Assembly (NCBI RefSeq): GCF_027943255.1
Contig: NC_072893.1
Location: 2,294,001 to 2,358,000, forward strand
DNA: 64,000 nucleotides
Direction of reading: 5' to 3'
Source of the DNA: Anastrepha obliqua
Lineage: Eukaryota; Arthropoda; Insecta; Diptera; Tephritidae
The notes beneath the pieces are model-generated. The model was not told where the DNA came from. It was given only the letters and a program-made list of their open reading frames with translations, and did not search any database. Of this stretch, positions 21,941 through 33,396 are shown one piece after another. Every line of letters starts with the position of its first letter. Within the stretch, counting starts at the first letter, position 1. Made by a program: the position numbers and the translations under genes.

Positions 21941-24580
21941 TCTTATGCCAGCCAATATCAATTCAAATCTTTGATCTCTTGATTTTTAAGTTTTTAAATA
22001 AAAACACTTTTTCTAATTTTTGAATTCACATTTATTCAAATCTTTAGCTGAGCGCGAAAATTTACTGAAGTTTAGGGCACCCCTATCACGTGAAACGGCA
22101 AATAGGTATGCGAAGCCCAAAACCAAAAGCCAAACAAAAAAACGATTGAAGTTACAATAGCAAAATATTTGCGCTAAGAATTTTACGGCATAACAAGAGT
22201 AAACACAAAGACGGCGATGGGTCTAAAGGGTTAAGAGACAATGAGTAAATGAACGTTGCCTGAGGCAGATGGGAATGAAATATACGCTTATATTAAATAA
22301 AATTATTAGATAGCAAAAGGACAGCCCGACTATTGCTGAGTAAGCGAATCACAATGCCCGGGCTACATCGGAAGAGCCAATATCCTGAAGTTGGACAACA
22401 CAGCACAGCAGCGCAGCAGCATCGCTCAGGAAAATTGTCGTATCTACGTGGAATGAATTAAATGTTGCATTCTGCAGTAGCTCCGACCTTCCACTCACAC
22501 ACGTCCCTGCTGCCTGAATCTGCCACTTAAATAACAACTACGGTTGTGTGTGTGTGTGCGGCTTGCGACTGAACTTCATCGTTATTGACTCCCTTTTGGG
22601 AATTAATTAGTATGAGACCGGAGCCGATGACTGCTTGAAGTAGACTCAGACATAATGAGACTTCTGGCGTGTACTATTCCTAACCCGTTCCCTCTCCTGC
22701 TCTTGGAGTACGGTTTCGTAGGCGGAGGGCGGGCGGATGTTTGTAGAAACACAAATGTTTGAAAACTTCAGAGATCCAGCAACCGCACACTTTGGCGGCT
22801 GTTTCACTTTTGGTTTTGTTTATTCTTGTTGTGTACAAAGTTCGTCAGGTCGTTGTTTCTGTTGCTGTGGTTGTTGCCAGTGAGCTTTATGTTCATGTTT
22901 TTGTCTGCGACCTATTACCGTGGGGCGTCATTTGCGCGTATTTTTAGCCAAGAAACCAAACCAAGTCAAAACAGGACAAACCTGCTCAGCGCAGCGATGG
23001 GGGAGGTAGGCTGCGAAGGCAACGATGGCGTCTTTTTCACTTGGTACCGTAACTGCATACATACATACATACCTACCACGTTTGATGAGGCATGCCACTT
23101 GCTCCTTTAATGATGTTCATCTTTGCTTTTCGCCTTTTCCAGCAATTTAATTGTTAAACAATGAAAACATTGCCCCCGCCCACACTGTTGCTACTGCTGT
23201 TCATCCGCTGTGAGGAGCAATTACCGCTGAGGCTGTGCTGCTGTTTATAATTCTTACTGCAGGGCTCATTTGCCATATGTCGCCGAAAGTTTTTCCGCCA
23301 CTGACGTCAGCGTCGGTTTGTAGATGAACGAACTTTTTGTGAGTTGCGCGGCAACATTCAACTCATTAAACCATAAAATTTTTAATTGATTTTAAGATAA
23401 GAAAAAACGTACGAGTATTTTTAAATTGAAATTAGTCATTTTGTAAGGCTTCTTTTGTGCTGGCAACGAAAAACAATGGCATTGGTTACTTCAAATTAGT
23501 GACCGCACAGTTTGGAGTCACCCCTGGAGTCCCACATTGTCGGCTTACCAAAACTGGTGGGAAGCAGGATATTTTCAAAATCATTGTACGACTCAGTGGT
23601 GTCCATTAAAAGTCATAATGCATGTAAAATTACATATAAGTATATATATTCAGAGGAATTGTATGTCTGTGTGTATTTGATTTGCATACACGTGGCTTGT
23701 AATAAGTTTCTGCATAAATCAGTACATACAGGCACATACATACCCATAAGTGTGTGTGTGTGTTTGTGCTAGCTCCCTTAATTATTATGTGGTTATTATC
23801 ATTTGGGGTAGGTTAATTTTTCAACTATTAAAATAATAAACGCGCGCACACACATCAGCACGAGGGAATATTAACGGGTAGTTATATGCGGTAAACTACC
23901 CCTTCAACTGTGATTTAAATGGCGGCTAACCCTGAGGCGTGTTGCATATGCAATGAACTATAAGAACCGTTACTAAGCAATATGTGATCTAATTTCAACA
24001 TTATTGCTCATACTTAGAGACTTATAACGGTTACAAATTATTCAAATTTTACATATGACAATTTTCTTCATTTGTGTTATTTTATTTATTTATTTAGTCT
24101 AACAGAACAACCACAGGTTATATTTCAATGTTACATCTTGATGTGATGACAGTTAATGCATAAAAAATTAAAAATTGATACAATTGGAACTTAACATTTA
24201 AAATTTATTAAACTAAAATTAAATTACATTATTCATGTGGGGTAAGATTTGAAGAAAATGAAATAGTAATACAAGATTTTTGGCGAAGTAGAGTAGAGAC
24301 AAATGACGCGGATTAAATAGTACAAATTATCCTTTACTGTGCATAGTATTTAAGTAATGCCATTTGAAAGTGTAAGTTTTAGTAGCCCCGAGCTTAAAAG
24401 TTCACATAGACAGATTACCTCCAAAATTGACAATCAGCTGCCAAGACTGCTTTGAAAGGTTTTTCTTCATAGAAATTGGTTTGGTGGAATATTTTAGAGT
24501 TTTTTGTTTGTTTAATTATAATAACGATATGAAAAAACGACAAAGAGAAGGAATAGATAATTTAAATACGCAATCGGCTA
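21941..24580. other. No confident gene; several simple repeats
   Basis: Simple repeats include (gt)n at 22545-22558, (cata)n at 23058-23071, (gt)n at 23752-23764 and (ttta)n near 24080-24100. Frames near 22759-23110 are short and serine/valine-rich. No domain is recognised. Confidence 0.4.
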
Positions 24581-24583
24581 CTA

Positions 24584-25490
24584 AAGGGTTTTCCAATAAC
24601 AGATGTTACTTTTTTGATATTTGGCAAGTAGAAACTACGCCAGTAATAAAAATGGAACGATACACGCTCAAAGAACGCATTGAAATTGTTAAAATTCACT
24701 ATAAAAATGGTGAAAATTCGGCAGAAAGGGTTCGTAAAACTCGAACATTTTTGGGTCATCGTGAAGCACCTTGTCGGACCGCAATGCAGAAATTAGAGAA
24801 AAACTTCGAGCTTTTGTGACAAGTCAGTCATGTGAAGAATAAAACCAGAGCACGTCGTTCAAGAACAGCTGAAAATATTGCTGCTGTAGCCGAAAGTGTT
24901 GAAGAAAACCCAGGTTTATCCATTCCTCGTCGTTCTTTGGGATTAGATATTCCACAAACGTCATTACACCGTATTTTGCATAAAGATTTGGGTATTAAGG
25001 CTTATAAAGTCCAGTTAACACAAAAACTCAAGCCGGCCGATCATCAACAACGTCGTGTCTTTGCTGATTGGGTCGTTGAAGTGCATGAAAATTATCCGGA
25101 ATTCCATCGAAAAATCATCTTGAGTGATGAGGCCTATTTCCACCTCGGTGGCTTCGTCAACAGGCAAAATTGTCGGATCTGGGGCTCAGAAAATCCAAGA
25201 GTTATTGTTGAAAAGCCTCTCTTTCCTCAACGTGTGACTGTTTGGAGCAATTTATGGTCCGGCGGTGTCATTGGACCTTACTTTTTCGAAAATGAAGCTG
25301 GAGCAACAGTTACGGTGAATGGATTGCGTTATTGAGAGATGATTAACGGTTTCTTATGGCCGGAATTGATTGGTATTTATTTGGACAACTTTTATTTTCA
25401 ACAAGACGGTGCTACGTGCCACACAAGCAACGAAACCATTGATCTTTTACGGGAAAAGTTCAAAAAAGTTCGTCTTATTGGAAAACCCTT
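24584..25490 (+). mobile_element. TIR-bounded mariner-like element, 3' part deleted
   Basis: The 19-base string CTAAAGGGTTTTCCAATAA at 24581-24599 is repeated perfectly in inverted orientation at 25475-25493. TA dinucleotides stand at both outer edges, and a second shared block (acttttttga) lies just inside. That gives a 907-base element with TA target duplication. It holds a related transposase gene whose last quarter has been removed, so the right terminal repeat follows directly after the LLREKF codons. Confidence 0.82.
24651..25469 (+). pseudogene. Mariner-like transposase, truncated and frameshifted
   Basis: It begins MERYTLKERIEIVKIHY, a helix-turn-helix region. A frame change and stop near 24817 is followed by TRARRSRTAENIAAVAESVE with the second helix-turn-helix (SIPRRSLGLDIPQTSLHRIL). 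The catalytic domain carries the first Asp in IILSDEAYFH and the second in FQQDGATCHTSNET. A TGA at 25333 replaces the Arg codon of the RYREM motif. The third catalytic Asp and C-terminus are absent because the element is internally deleted. It is related to the relic at 9236-9790 and better preserved at the N-terminus. Confidence 0.78.
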
Positions 25491-25493
25491 TAG

Positions 25494-26599
25494 TAACAAA
25501 CAGTTGGAGGAAATCCGTAAACGACGTTTACTGAGATTTCAAAAAATTATGGCAGTAACTCGCACTCGAAATTTGATATTAAGTTTTAAAATAAGTAATA
25601 AGAGAACAAAGTGTTTATGGACACACGCTTTTTTCTATTATATGAATGCATAGTTATTAATACCCAAGAAAAATTTCATTCGAATTATATCTACAAACAT
25701 GTTTTCGTGACGATTGAGTAATTTGAAGACGCATGCTCTTCAGATACTATGATTTTTGAAGCATTATAAGGCCCTTGAACTTCGAAATATCGTCGAGTGA
25801 TATCGAGGTTATTTGCGAGCCCCTAGAGAGATATGATCATACTATTAGGTTAACCATAAAGATCTCGGCATTCCCTATGCTTTAGCAATTGTACTATAGA
25901 TATGATTATCTCACGTTAGTGTTCTATTGAATCATACTGTTAGGTTCTGAGCTACATCGACCTACGGTATCACCGATCTGTTTAATAAAAATTTGCCATA
26001 AACATTGATGCTTTTTAAAGATAGCAATATAGTACATTGCAACGTATTTGTATTCAAGCCCCGATCATTGTTACTTGTCCACTCGTTAACTAAGTTCCTG
26101 TTGAGGTTATGTATGCAAAGATTGAAAAGCGGTGCTCAAGTGCAATTGATCATCATCAGCGTATGTCTTAATTTTATTGTGTTTCAGCACCTCAGGTAGA
26201 TTGTCAATACACAAATCAAATAGTGGGCAAACCATGAATCGACCCATGAGTGACTCCGCTAGATATTGAGGGACTCCTTATCAGACATTGCCTTGCCTAT
26301 GCTGACTGAACGCGATTGACCAAAAAGATACGAACTGATGAGTTAAATGGCGTTAAACTATTAGCTGCTTTCCATGCATCATTTCTCCACTCGCTGGAGA
26401 ACTCCACAGCTCACCACGCGAAAATTTTTATGTGAGAGCGATTTCAATCAACTGTGTTTAATCCGCTTAGCTTATTTTATTTTGATTTTTTCACGAGGTG
26501 TAAGAGCCATCGCAAGACCTAGTCAGTGTGGCACTTTAGCGCCACTTCATCCTACAAGGATGCCGATTTGGTAATTATGCCTGCAGGCCATCATGAGCA
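25494..26599. other. No confident gene
   Basis: Reading frames are short and no repeat family was recognised between the mariner-like element and the decayed LINE. Confidence 0.35.
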
Positions 26600-27560
26600 A
26601 TAAGATCAATAATCAGCTACATTAATCTACTGTTCGTTTTGCTGCATTTTATTCCTTCGCCTAGAATCAATGTTGCAAAGTTCCACGATAATTCGTGTTG
26701 AAGAAGCGTGCATCGCCCTCTACTGTTCATCCGACTCAAGCATTTGTGGGAAACCTGCTGCAATAAGAGGCCACATGTTGGGAAGTCTCCTCTTCGTCCA
26801 AGCACTCTAGGTAATAAGGACTACCTGGGTGATGTAGATATTTTTGGAAGCATCCATCCCACTTAAAAGTAGGAAAAAAATCAATCAATCTGTGGGATTT
26901 ACTTATGCGTCCACCGGCCTTTTAGTGCCATTCAGCTAACTAGGCCCCATTTTAATTGCCATTCAGCTAACTGGGTAGAACATTCTGCTTGTTTGAGCTC
27001 CTCTGTCAACTTGGTGTCTTGTGAACAGTACGACCTCTTCTGTTCGTTTGTCCGAATGTTTGTAGGCATTTTGCTAGCTATGACGCAGATTGCATCGTCT
27101 GACGCCGTCCTATAGGCACATGCGGTCCTCAACGCACTTGTTCTACTGACCTGCAGTACTTCTTAAAAATTACACTTTTCTGCTCCAGCCCAGATTGGAG
27201 AGGCGTACAGCATCATAGAGTTTGTCACTGGGGAAAGAGTTTTTCTCCTGGCGCACTGTGGTCCCCTTATGTTTGGTTGTTAACCTTTGTCGCCTTCACA
27301 CTAACAGCTGTAAGATGTTCCCTGAATTTTAATCTAGAATCAGTGTACACGCCAAGGGATTCTATATCGTGGCCACCATTTGATATTGACAGCTTTTCTT
27401 CCTGTTTGCTTCTACTGATCAGCGCCAGTTCCGCTTAACTCATAGCCGACACGCTTATGCCAGTGCTTCCAACTGCAAGTAGGGATATTTTTTATTATGT
27501 TTTGCCTACTTGCAGACGAGAGGATTTGAAAGGCAATGCAATAATATAACAGTTTGTCAA
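26600..27560 (-). mobile_element. Decayed LINE C-terminal region (R1/Jockey-like)
   Basis: The minus strand contains, in shifting frames, a late reverse-transcriptase-like segment (around LGVYTDSRLKFREHL in about 27290-27360), then CAYRTASDDAICVIASKMPT, LAEWQLKW and a cysteine/histidine-rich end around LGRRGDFPTCGLLLQQ. The order matches the part between reverse transcriptase and C-terminus in R1- or Jockey-type proteins. Many stops make this an old copy. Confidence 0.45.
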
Positions 27561-29216
27561 AGCGAAAATAGGGCAGTGCTGTCTAATCATGCGCAACTTG
27601 GGATTCAAGGAAAACCAAAACTTTATTTACCTCTTGCTGGGTGGTTGGTGAAAGGAAAGCAGTGTTAAATTTTAATTTTTAATAGCGAGATTGAGATTTA
27701 CATGTATGTATGTTCAAATAATAAGGTTAGTGGGTTGGCATACCATTTATTTCAACTTAAATTCTATGTAGTTACTTCTTTGTAAGGTCTGATGCTCTTT
27801 AAACGTGAAATCAACATAGTCACGAGAAAATGTCATTATCGCCTCCAATCGCCTTCAATGGATTATTCGATTTTCCACAAAGGCAGGCGGTATCAAAATC
27901 TTTTACGCATTTTGACAGCAAAAACCGCAGGACAATGCAGCTACAAAGAATCTCAGAGCCAATGCGCCACTCGAATTTCGATTTATTGCCTTGATTCTAT
28001 GGAATCGAAGCGTAATAACGAGTAGGCGACACCCGATGGGCGGATGAGCGGACAAAAGGACACATTTGGCGGGTGTCCCAGCGCATCGTATTAATTCTAT
28101 CACATAATTAGGTTCTAACTGATGGCAATGTCGGTAGGATGCATGAAGGAGATTTATCGTATGCAATCATATTCTTTTCGTTTTGGTTGTTTTTGTAATT
28201 ATTTGTATCTCATGCTACATTTTCAGGACACGCAAGTCGTGGCACTCCTCTCACCTTCAAAAAGGTTTATTATGTTTTTGTTGTATGTATTCTCGTACTC
28301 TCAACCTGGCTCGCCATTGTCTTTCGAATATGAACTATTTTTATTACTAAGCCATTGTTTGCTTTCACTCATAGCCTCCGCGTGATACCTGCTTAGGCTG
28401 CCGTATTGCCGTATGCCAAAGCAATTTGTGTGGTCTGCCAATACAGTGCCGGGTCCTGGCCATTTTCATTATGCTGCATTGTTGTTGTGCATAGCAGTGT
28501 GTAAACATTTTCTGCGATGCTTTGTGAGACTCAATGTCTACATAAGAATAAACAGTAATATTAATGCTGAATTTTTCTAAATTCCTGCTACAAAGTGAAA
28601 GGGTTAAAAGAGTAAATATGTATTTATGCATGTCCTTGTTCTTAGTGTTCTTATAAACAGGCAGTTAACTCAAAAATCTCGGAAATTCTACTTAAACCTT
28701 TCAATGCAACCCCGGAGAAGAAAAAACGAGGATGACCTACGTCTTGGTGACAATTTAAATTTAGGAAATTACCCATCACCTGTGTCGAAAACAAAACGAA
28801 AGGGGTAAACTTATTTGTATGTAAATAAGTTTGAGTTACTAAATATTTTGTTTATTTTGCTCCGTGACCAGTCCGTGATTCGCTATCCTTCAGGAAATTA
28901 CCATTTAACCCTTCCGTTTTATTGTTTTGGCTAAGCGACTGTCCCATAGCCCGTCGCTGGCTTAACGAGTTTTCTTTCACAAAGAGAAGCAAAACAATAG
29001 GAAATTTAAAATTTTCCAGTCACAAAGTAGTAATGATCTTAGCGACGGTGTACTAAATACTTTGGGCATTGATCACAGTTTAGAAAACCCATCTTACACT
29101 GAGAGAAACGGGCATTTGGAGCTTATAAGGAAGACTAGTCGCGAAAAGTATGACAAAATTTTTTACCGGGACTAATCTGGTTTATTTAGATATTTTACAG
29201 GGAACTTTTATTATGC
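27561..29216. other. No confident gene
   Basis: Frames at 28626-28808 and around 29000-29150 look mildly protein-like (for example RRRKNEDDLRLGDNLNLGN) but do not join into a recognisable product. They may be relics of a gene or transposon cut by the RTE-like insertion at 29217. Confidence 0.3.
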
Positions 29217-29505
29217 ATGAGCTGTATGAATTTTATGGCGTCATAGTCCTAGTGCAGCGAATAAAGATCCGGCGAATACAAGCGCTCCGGCTCCGAAAGG
29301 ATACGATGCGACACCAGCTGGTGGTAGCCAAGGAAGAGGAAGGCCTCATCTGCGTTGGAAAGATTAGGCGGAGAAGAACTTGGGTTCACTTAGTGTGCCC
29401 AATTGGCGCCGGTTAGCATGAGAAAGAAACGACAGTTGCTCTTTGTTAAACTCGGCCAAAATCGTGTAAGCGGTTACTGCGCCAATCCAGTAGAAGAAGA
29501 AGCGT
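29217..29505 (+). mobile_element. 3' fragment of the RTE-like element
   Basis: From gagctgtatgaa to the agaagaagaag tail the sequence aligns with the last 300 bases of the 52803-55297 copy, with scattered substitutions, a small deletion after the first 50 bases and an in-frame stop. No clear target-site duplication could be found, so age or a later rearrangement has hidden it. Confidence 0.75.
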
Positions 29506-30109
29506 AAAGCATTGGCTTTATAACTTAATTTTTCGAAAAGCAAAATGCTTAAAATTTAAATACAAAGGACTTCAAAGAGTAATTCCTTTGGTTCTATTTT
29601 CATTGGTGTAGGTGGCTTTGAGTATGGAGAACTTCTTGATTGATCCCAAGAAGTGGGAGAAAAATCCTTTGTGTCCCGGCAACATTACGGAATCTGATCG
29701 AATGTTCAGCAAATCTGGTCCAATCAGCAGTGATAGATGGATTAGATCTCACAATAGACGAAGTTGTTATGTTTAGCCTTCAAGTGAATTTCATTATTTT
29801 TGTTTTTGAATTAATTTGAAAAAAAAACACATTGAAGTAAAAAAATTTGACTGATAATTTCGAAGTTTAACCCTGCTCAAAATTCTTGTCATATTGGTTG
29901 CAACTTCAAAATCGTCAATAGATTTAACGATGAATTCAAGTAATGATTTATTATATTATATTACTTGGATACCAATTTTACTTTTCGTTATCATATCAAC
30001 ATATTGCTCCCGAAGCGTACTATACGAGTATGCCAGCTTTTTTTCATCCGTTTTTCATTCTTGACTTCTTGATCCTTATACTAGGTTCTTCTGTAAGTTT
30101 TGCGGTTCG
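29506..30109. other. No gene seen
   Basis: This is AT-rich sequence between an RTE-like fragment and a mariner relic, with no recognisable feature. Confidence 0.35.
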
Positions 30110-30880
30110 ATAAGAAAAACACAGTTTTATAGTTTCAAATACACTTTGCTATTCAATATAGTCTCCCTGAATATCAATACACTTCTCCCAACGATATTCC
30201 AATTTATGAATTGCTGAAGTGAGAATCAGGAAGGGCTACAAAATACGCTTCCACAGCTGTTGTGACCTCATCATTTGATGAAAACGCATGCATTTGTTTA
30301 GGTATGGAAACCGATGGAAGTTGCAAATCTGGGGAATACGGTGGATGCTCCATTAATTCGAATTTGAGTTCATGGATTTTAGCCATTGTCAAAATGGTTT
30401 TGTGAAATGCTGTCCCTGATGAAAAATATTTTTTTTTCTTTTGCAAACTCGAATGTGTTTTTGTTCCATTCCTAGCGAATGCGGCACCCTTTACGCACAC
30501 AGCTTTCTGAAATCCAATACTTTAGTCAAAATATTGCTTACACTGCCCAGTGAGATGCCCAGAGCTTCTACTAAATGTCTTTCAGTCACTCGACGATTTT
30601 CCAATACGATTTCCTATATTTTTTTCTACGATTTTTAGTGTTGTTGCTGTTTTTGAATGCCCTTGACGCGGAATGTCTCCAAGGTTTGAACGACCACGCT
30701 TAAGTTCAGCAACCTATGGTTCTACTGTACTAATTGATAGCGAAAAGTCGTTATACACTTGCAACATTCGTCATAAATTTCTTTTGCTTTCGAACCTTAC
30801 AAAAATAAAAGTTCAATCACTTGATTTTTCATTGAAGAAAATACTGTGACTCGTCGCTGCTAAATGGCTTGCAAGCAAAG
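30110..30880 (-). pseudogene. Mariner relic of mellifera-like type
   Basis: On the minus strand, pieces in several frames follow the order of a DD34D transposase: AELKRGRSNLGDIPRQGHSK, then KAVCVKGAAFARNGTKTH, LTMAKIHELKFELMEHPPYS with PDL, and SSNDEVTTAVEAYFVALPDS. The third catalytic Asp region is frameshifted away. Many changes indicate an old copy. Subfamily placement is from memory of sequence style and is tentative. Confidence 0.65.
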
Positions 30881-31156
30881 AATTATTTGACAGACTGAAA
30901 TGAAACTTCACATAAATTCATTCGAAGAGGATACCAGCATAACAAGAAAAGCCGCAAAAATGATCTTAATGAAAATTTGAGAAGCATCTTTTGCATATTT
31001 GTGTGTATTTGTCTCCAATTCAACGAAGGGTGTTCCAGCCTAGACCGAACAAACGCGGTAAAGAGTATTATAATTTAATCGTGTGATAAGTTTGAAATCT
31101 AACGAAGCGAGTATGTTTTTGAGATAATAAAATTTAAATGATTTGAGAAAGAAAAA

Positions 31157-31835
31157 GCCAGTCGTTTCTTTCTCATGCTAACCGGTGCCAGTTGGACGCA
31201 ACAAGTGAACCCAAGTTCTTCTCCAGGTGATCTTTCAAACGCAGAGGAGACCTTTTTCCTCCTCTGTTACGATCAGCTGGTACCGCATCGAATATTTTCA
31301 GAGCCGGAGCATTTGTATCCATTCGGACGACCTGATCCAGGCAACGCAATCGATGGAGCTTCGTTCCATCTCCTGCCAAACTCGCCGTTTCTAACCTACA
31401 CAGATCCAAATATCTTCTCTCAAACACTCCAAAAATTTTTCCCCTCACACACTCCAAGTGATGCCTCATCGGATGTTGTCATCGTCCAATTTTCTGCGCC
31501 ATACTTTAGGACGGGCATGATGAGAGCCTTATAAAGTGTTAGTTTTGTTCTTCGAGAGAGGACTTTACTACTCAATTTCCCACTTTGTTCGAAGTAGCAC
31601 TTGTTGGCAAGGGAGATTCTCCGTTGGATTTCAGGGCTGATATTATTATCGGTTTTAATGCTAGTTCCTAAATATAGGAAGTCTTTTACAACCTCGAAAT
31701 TATAACTGTCAACTGTGACGTGGGTGCGGACTGTTTGTTTGATGACAAGAGGTACTTCGTTTGCCCTCGTTCACCACCAGACCCACTCGCTTGGCTTCTT
31801 TGTCCCTATCTTATCGAGTAAACCTCTGAGTTTCT
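31157..31835 (-). mobile_element. RTE-like fragment lacking its 3' tip
   Basis: The minus strand matches the long copy from just after the YADD box (the segment around LDKEAKRMGL and the ThrHisValThrVal region) to the arginine-rich end of the protein. It stops abruptly at 31157, before the last 70 bases and the AAG tail. Frameshifts and substitutions are numerous. The missing tail means it was trimmed after insertion or by recombination. Confidence 0.7.
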
Positions 31836-33180
31836 TATTTAGGCAAACGTTTTCAAATCGTCCGCTTATACTACTAAACCCTATAGGTGCTCCCGTTAAT
31901 ATAATTAATAGGAAATATTTCCATGCATAACGATTTTTGTTTAGTCCTAAACAGGCCCAACCCTTCGGTTACTAAATTTGCCCAACAGAAAGTTTACTCT
32001 CAATAAATATGTAAATGATGTTAATAACCATTTACTATTGCAGTCCACTTAATGATCTCATAACAGCGTACTTATGTCCATGGGATTGTGTTCGCAGGGT
32101 CAGTCGGTGTAAAATTGTATAATGGACACATTATCTCTGCAGTTGAAAATTGACGCATATCTGTCTGGTGTTTCGAATCGCGTAAATGCATTCATTTCCA
32201 GTACACAATACGCGTTGATATATCTTTTATCTTTTTTATTGTATTTCTTGACTTTTTATTTTTTATTAATGAACTTTTAATATCACCCCGGTTGGCATTT
32301 ATGAAGTTGGCTTGGGAAAAGGGAATCAAAGTGAAACAATTTATTGACACCAAATCGAATATGTAAGAAAGTACCAATCCGCAGGCCATTTTTTGGCATT
32401 TGAACGTAAAAGAAATGATTAATAGTTCAACAAAAAATGAGGCAAAAATTTAAAATTGACTTGAATCAAAACGAAAACAACAAACGAATGCGTGCGCGTA
32501 TGCGTTCGAAAGTAAGCGTGAGGATGGAGCGTACGCGTACTGCGTAAAAGTGTTGGAGAAAAATTCACAGAGAAAAAATGCACAATTTAATTTGAAATCC
32601 AGCAATACATAAACGCTGAGTGAACTGAATTCTGGGAGAGCGGCAAAGGCGGGTTGCAAAAGTGGGTGAGTTGCTGCAGGTAAAGATAATATTTGATTAA
32701 TGATAAAATCTGGAACAAAGCAAAAGGGTATGCGTAGAAAGATTGAAAATATTGAAGAGCAGAATGATGGGACAGTGATCGACACAGAAGTGTATGTGCA
32801 TGCATACATATGTACAAGAACAAATAAAGGTGGATAGATGGTTGAGTCGAGTTGAGTAGTGCGGAAAGATGAGGGCAGTCTTTTTGGTGCTCAGGCATAC
32901 TTGCGCAGTGTTTTTTGAACCCAATAAGAGATAATAATGCTATAGTAGGCTTACCATGGATCAACCTGTATCCATTATTGGCTGGGTTTCGGCACATACT
33001 GTCCTAAGACATCTTCGTGCCACAAGCGCTCAGGCATCATCAGCGTAAATTTTGTTGTTGTAGAACTCGCTTATTTCCGTGCGAAAGAAGTCCACTAAGA
33101 AATATCTAAGGAGTGGTGAGAAAATGATTTTGATGATAATTTGATCAGAGAGCAAACTCTCAGGTAGAAATAATACAGAG
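31836..33180. other. No confident gene
   Basis: The overlapping minus-strand frames at 32450-32997 come from pyrimidine-rich DNA and show no domain. No repeat was recognised. Confidence 0.35.
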
Positions 33181-33396
33181 GGACCTACAGTTTTAAGCCG
33201 ACTTCGAACGACAAATGGTTTTATGAAGAGCTTTTTCATGGTAGAAATACAATCGGAGGTTTTTCATTTCCTGTCGAGGGCGACCGCTATTAGAAACAAC
33301 TTTTTCTATCATTTTGCTGTTCTATGCACGGAGATTCGATTCTACTCACACCCGAATGGTAGTCACCTAGCAACCCATTCGGCTATGGCGGCCGCC
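33181..33396 (-). mobile_element. tRNA-derived SINE (tail missing)
   Basis: On the minus strand the head ggcggccgccatagccgaat, an internal atcgaatctccg B-box-like segment and the gaaaaagctcttcataaaa segment match the other two copies. It extends into the ggcttaaaactgtaggtcc part of the body and then loses similarity before the terminal tail. Confidence 0.72.

Noticed and set aside
24080..24420. Similarity between a (TTTA)n-led block here and one at 57360-57560, suggesting another shared repeat
   Set aside because: Only short purine-rich strings (ggcgaagtagagtagag and ggcgaagaagagaatagag) match, so chance composition is as likely.
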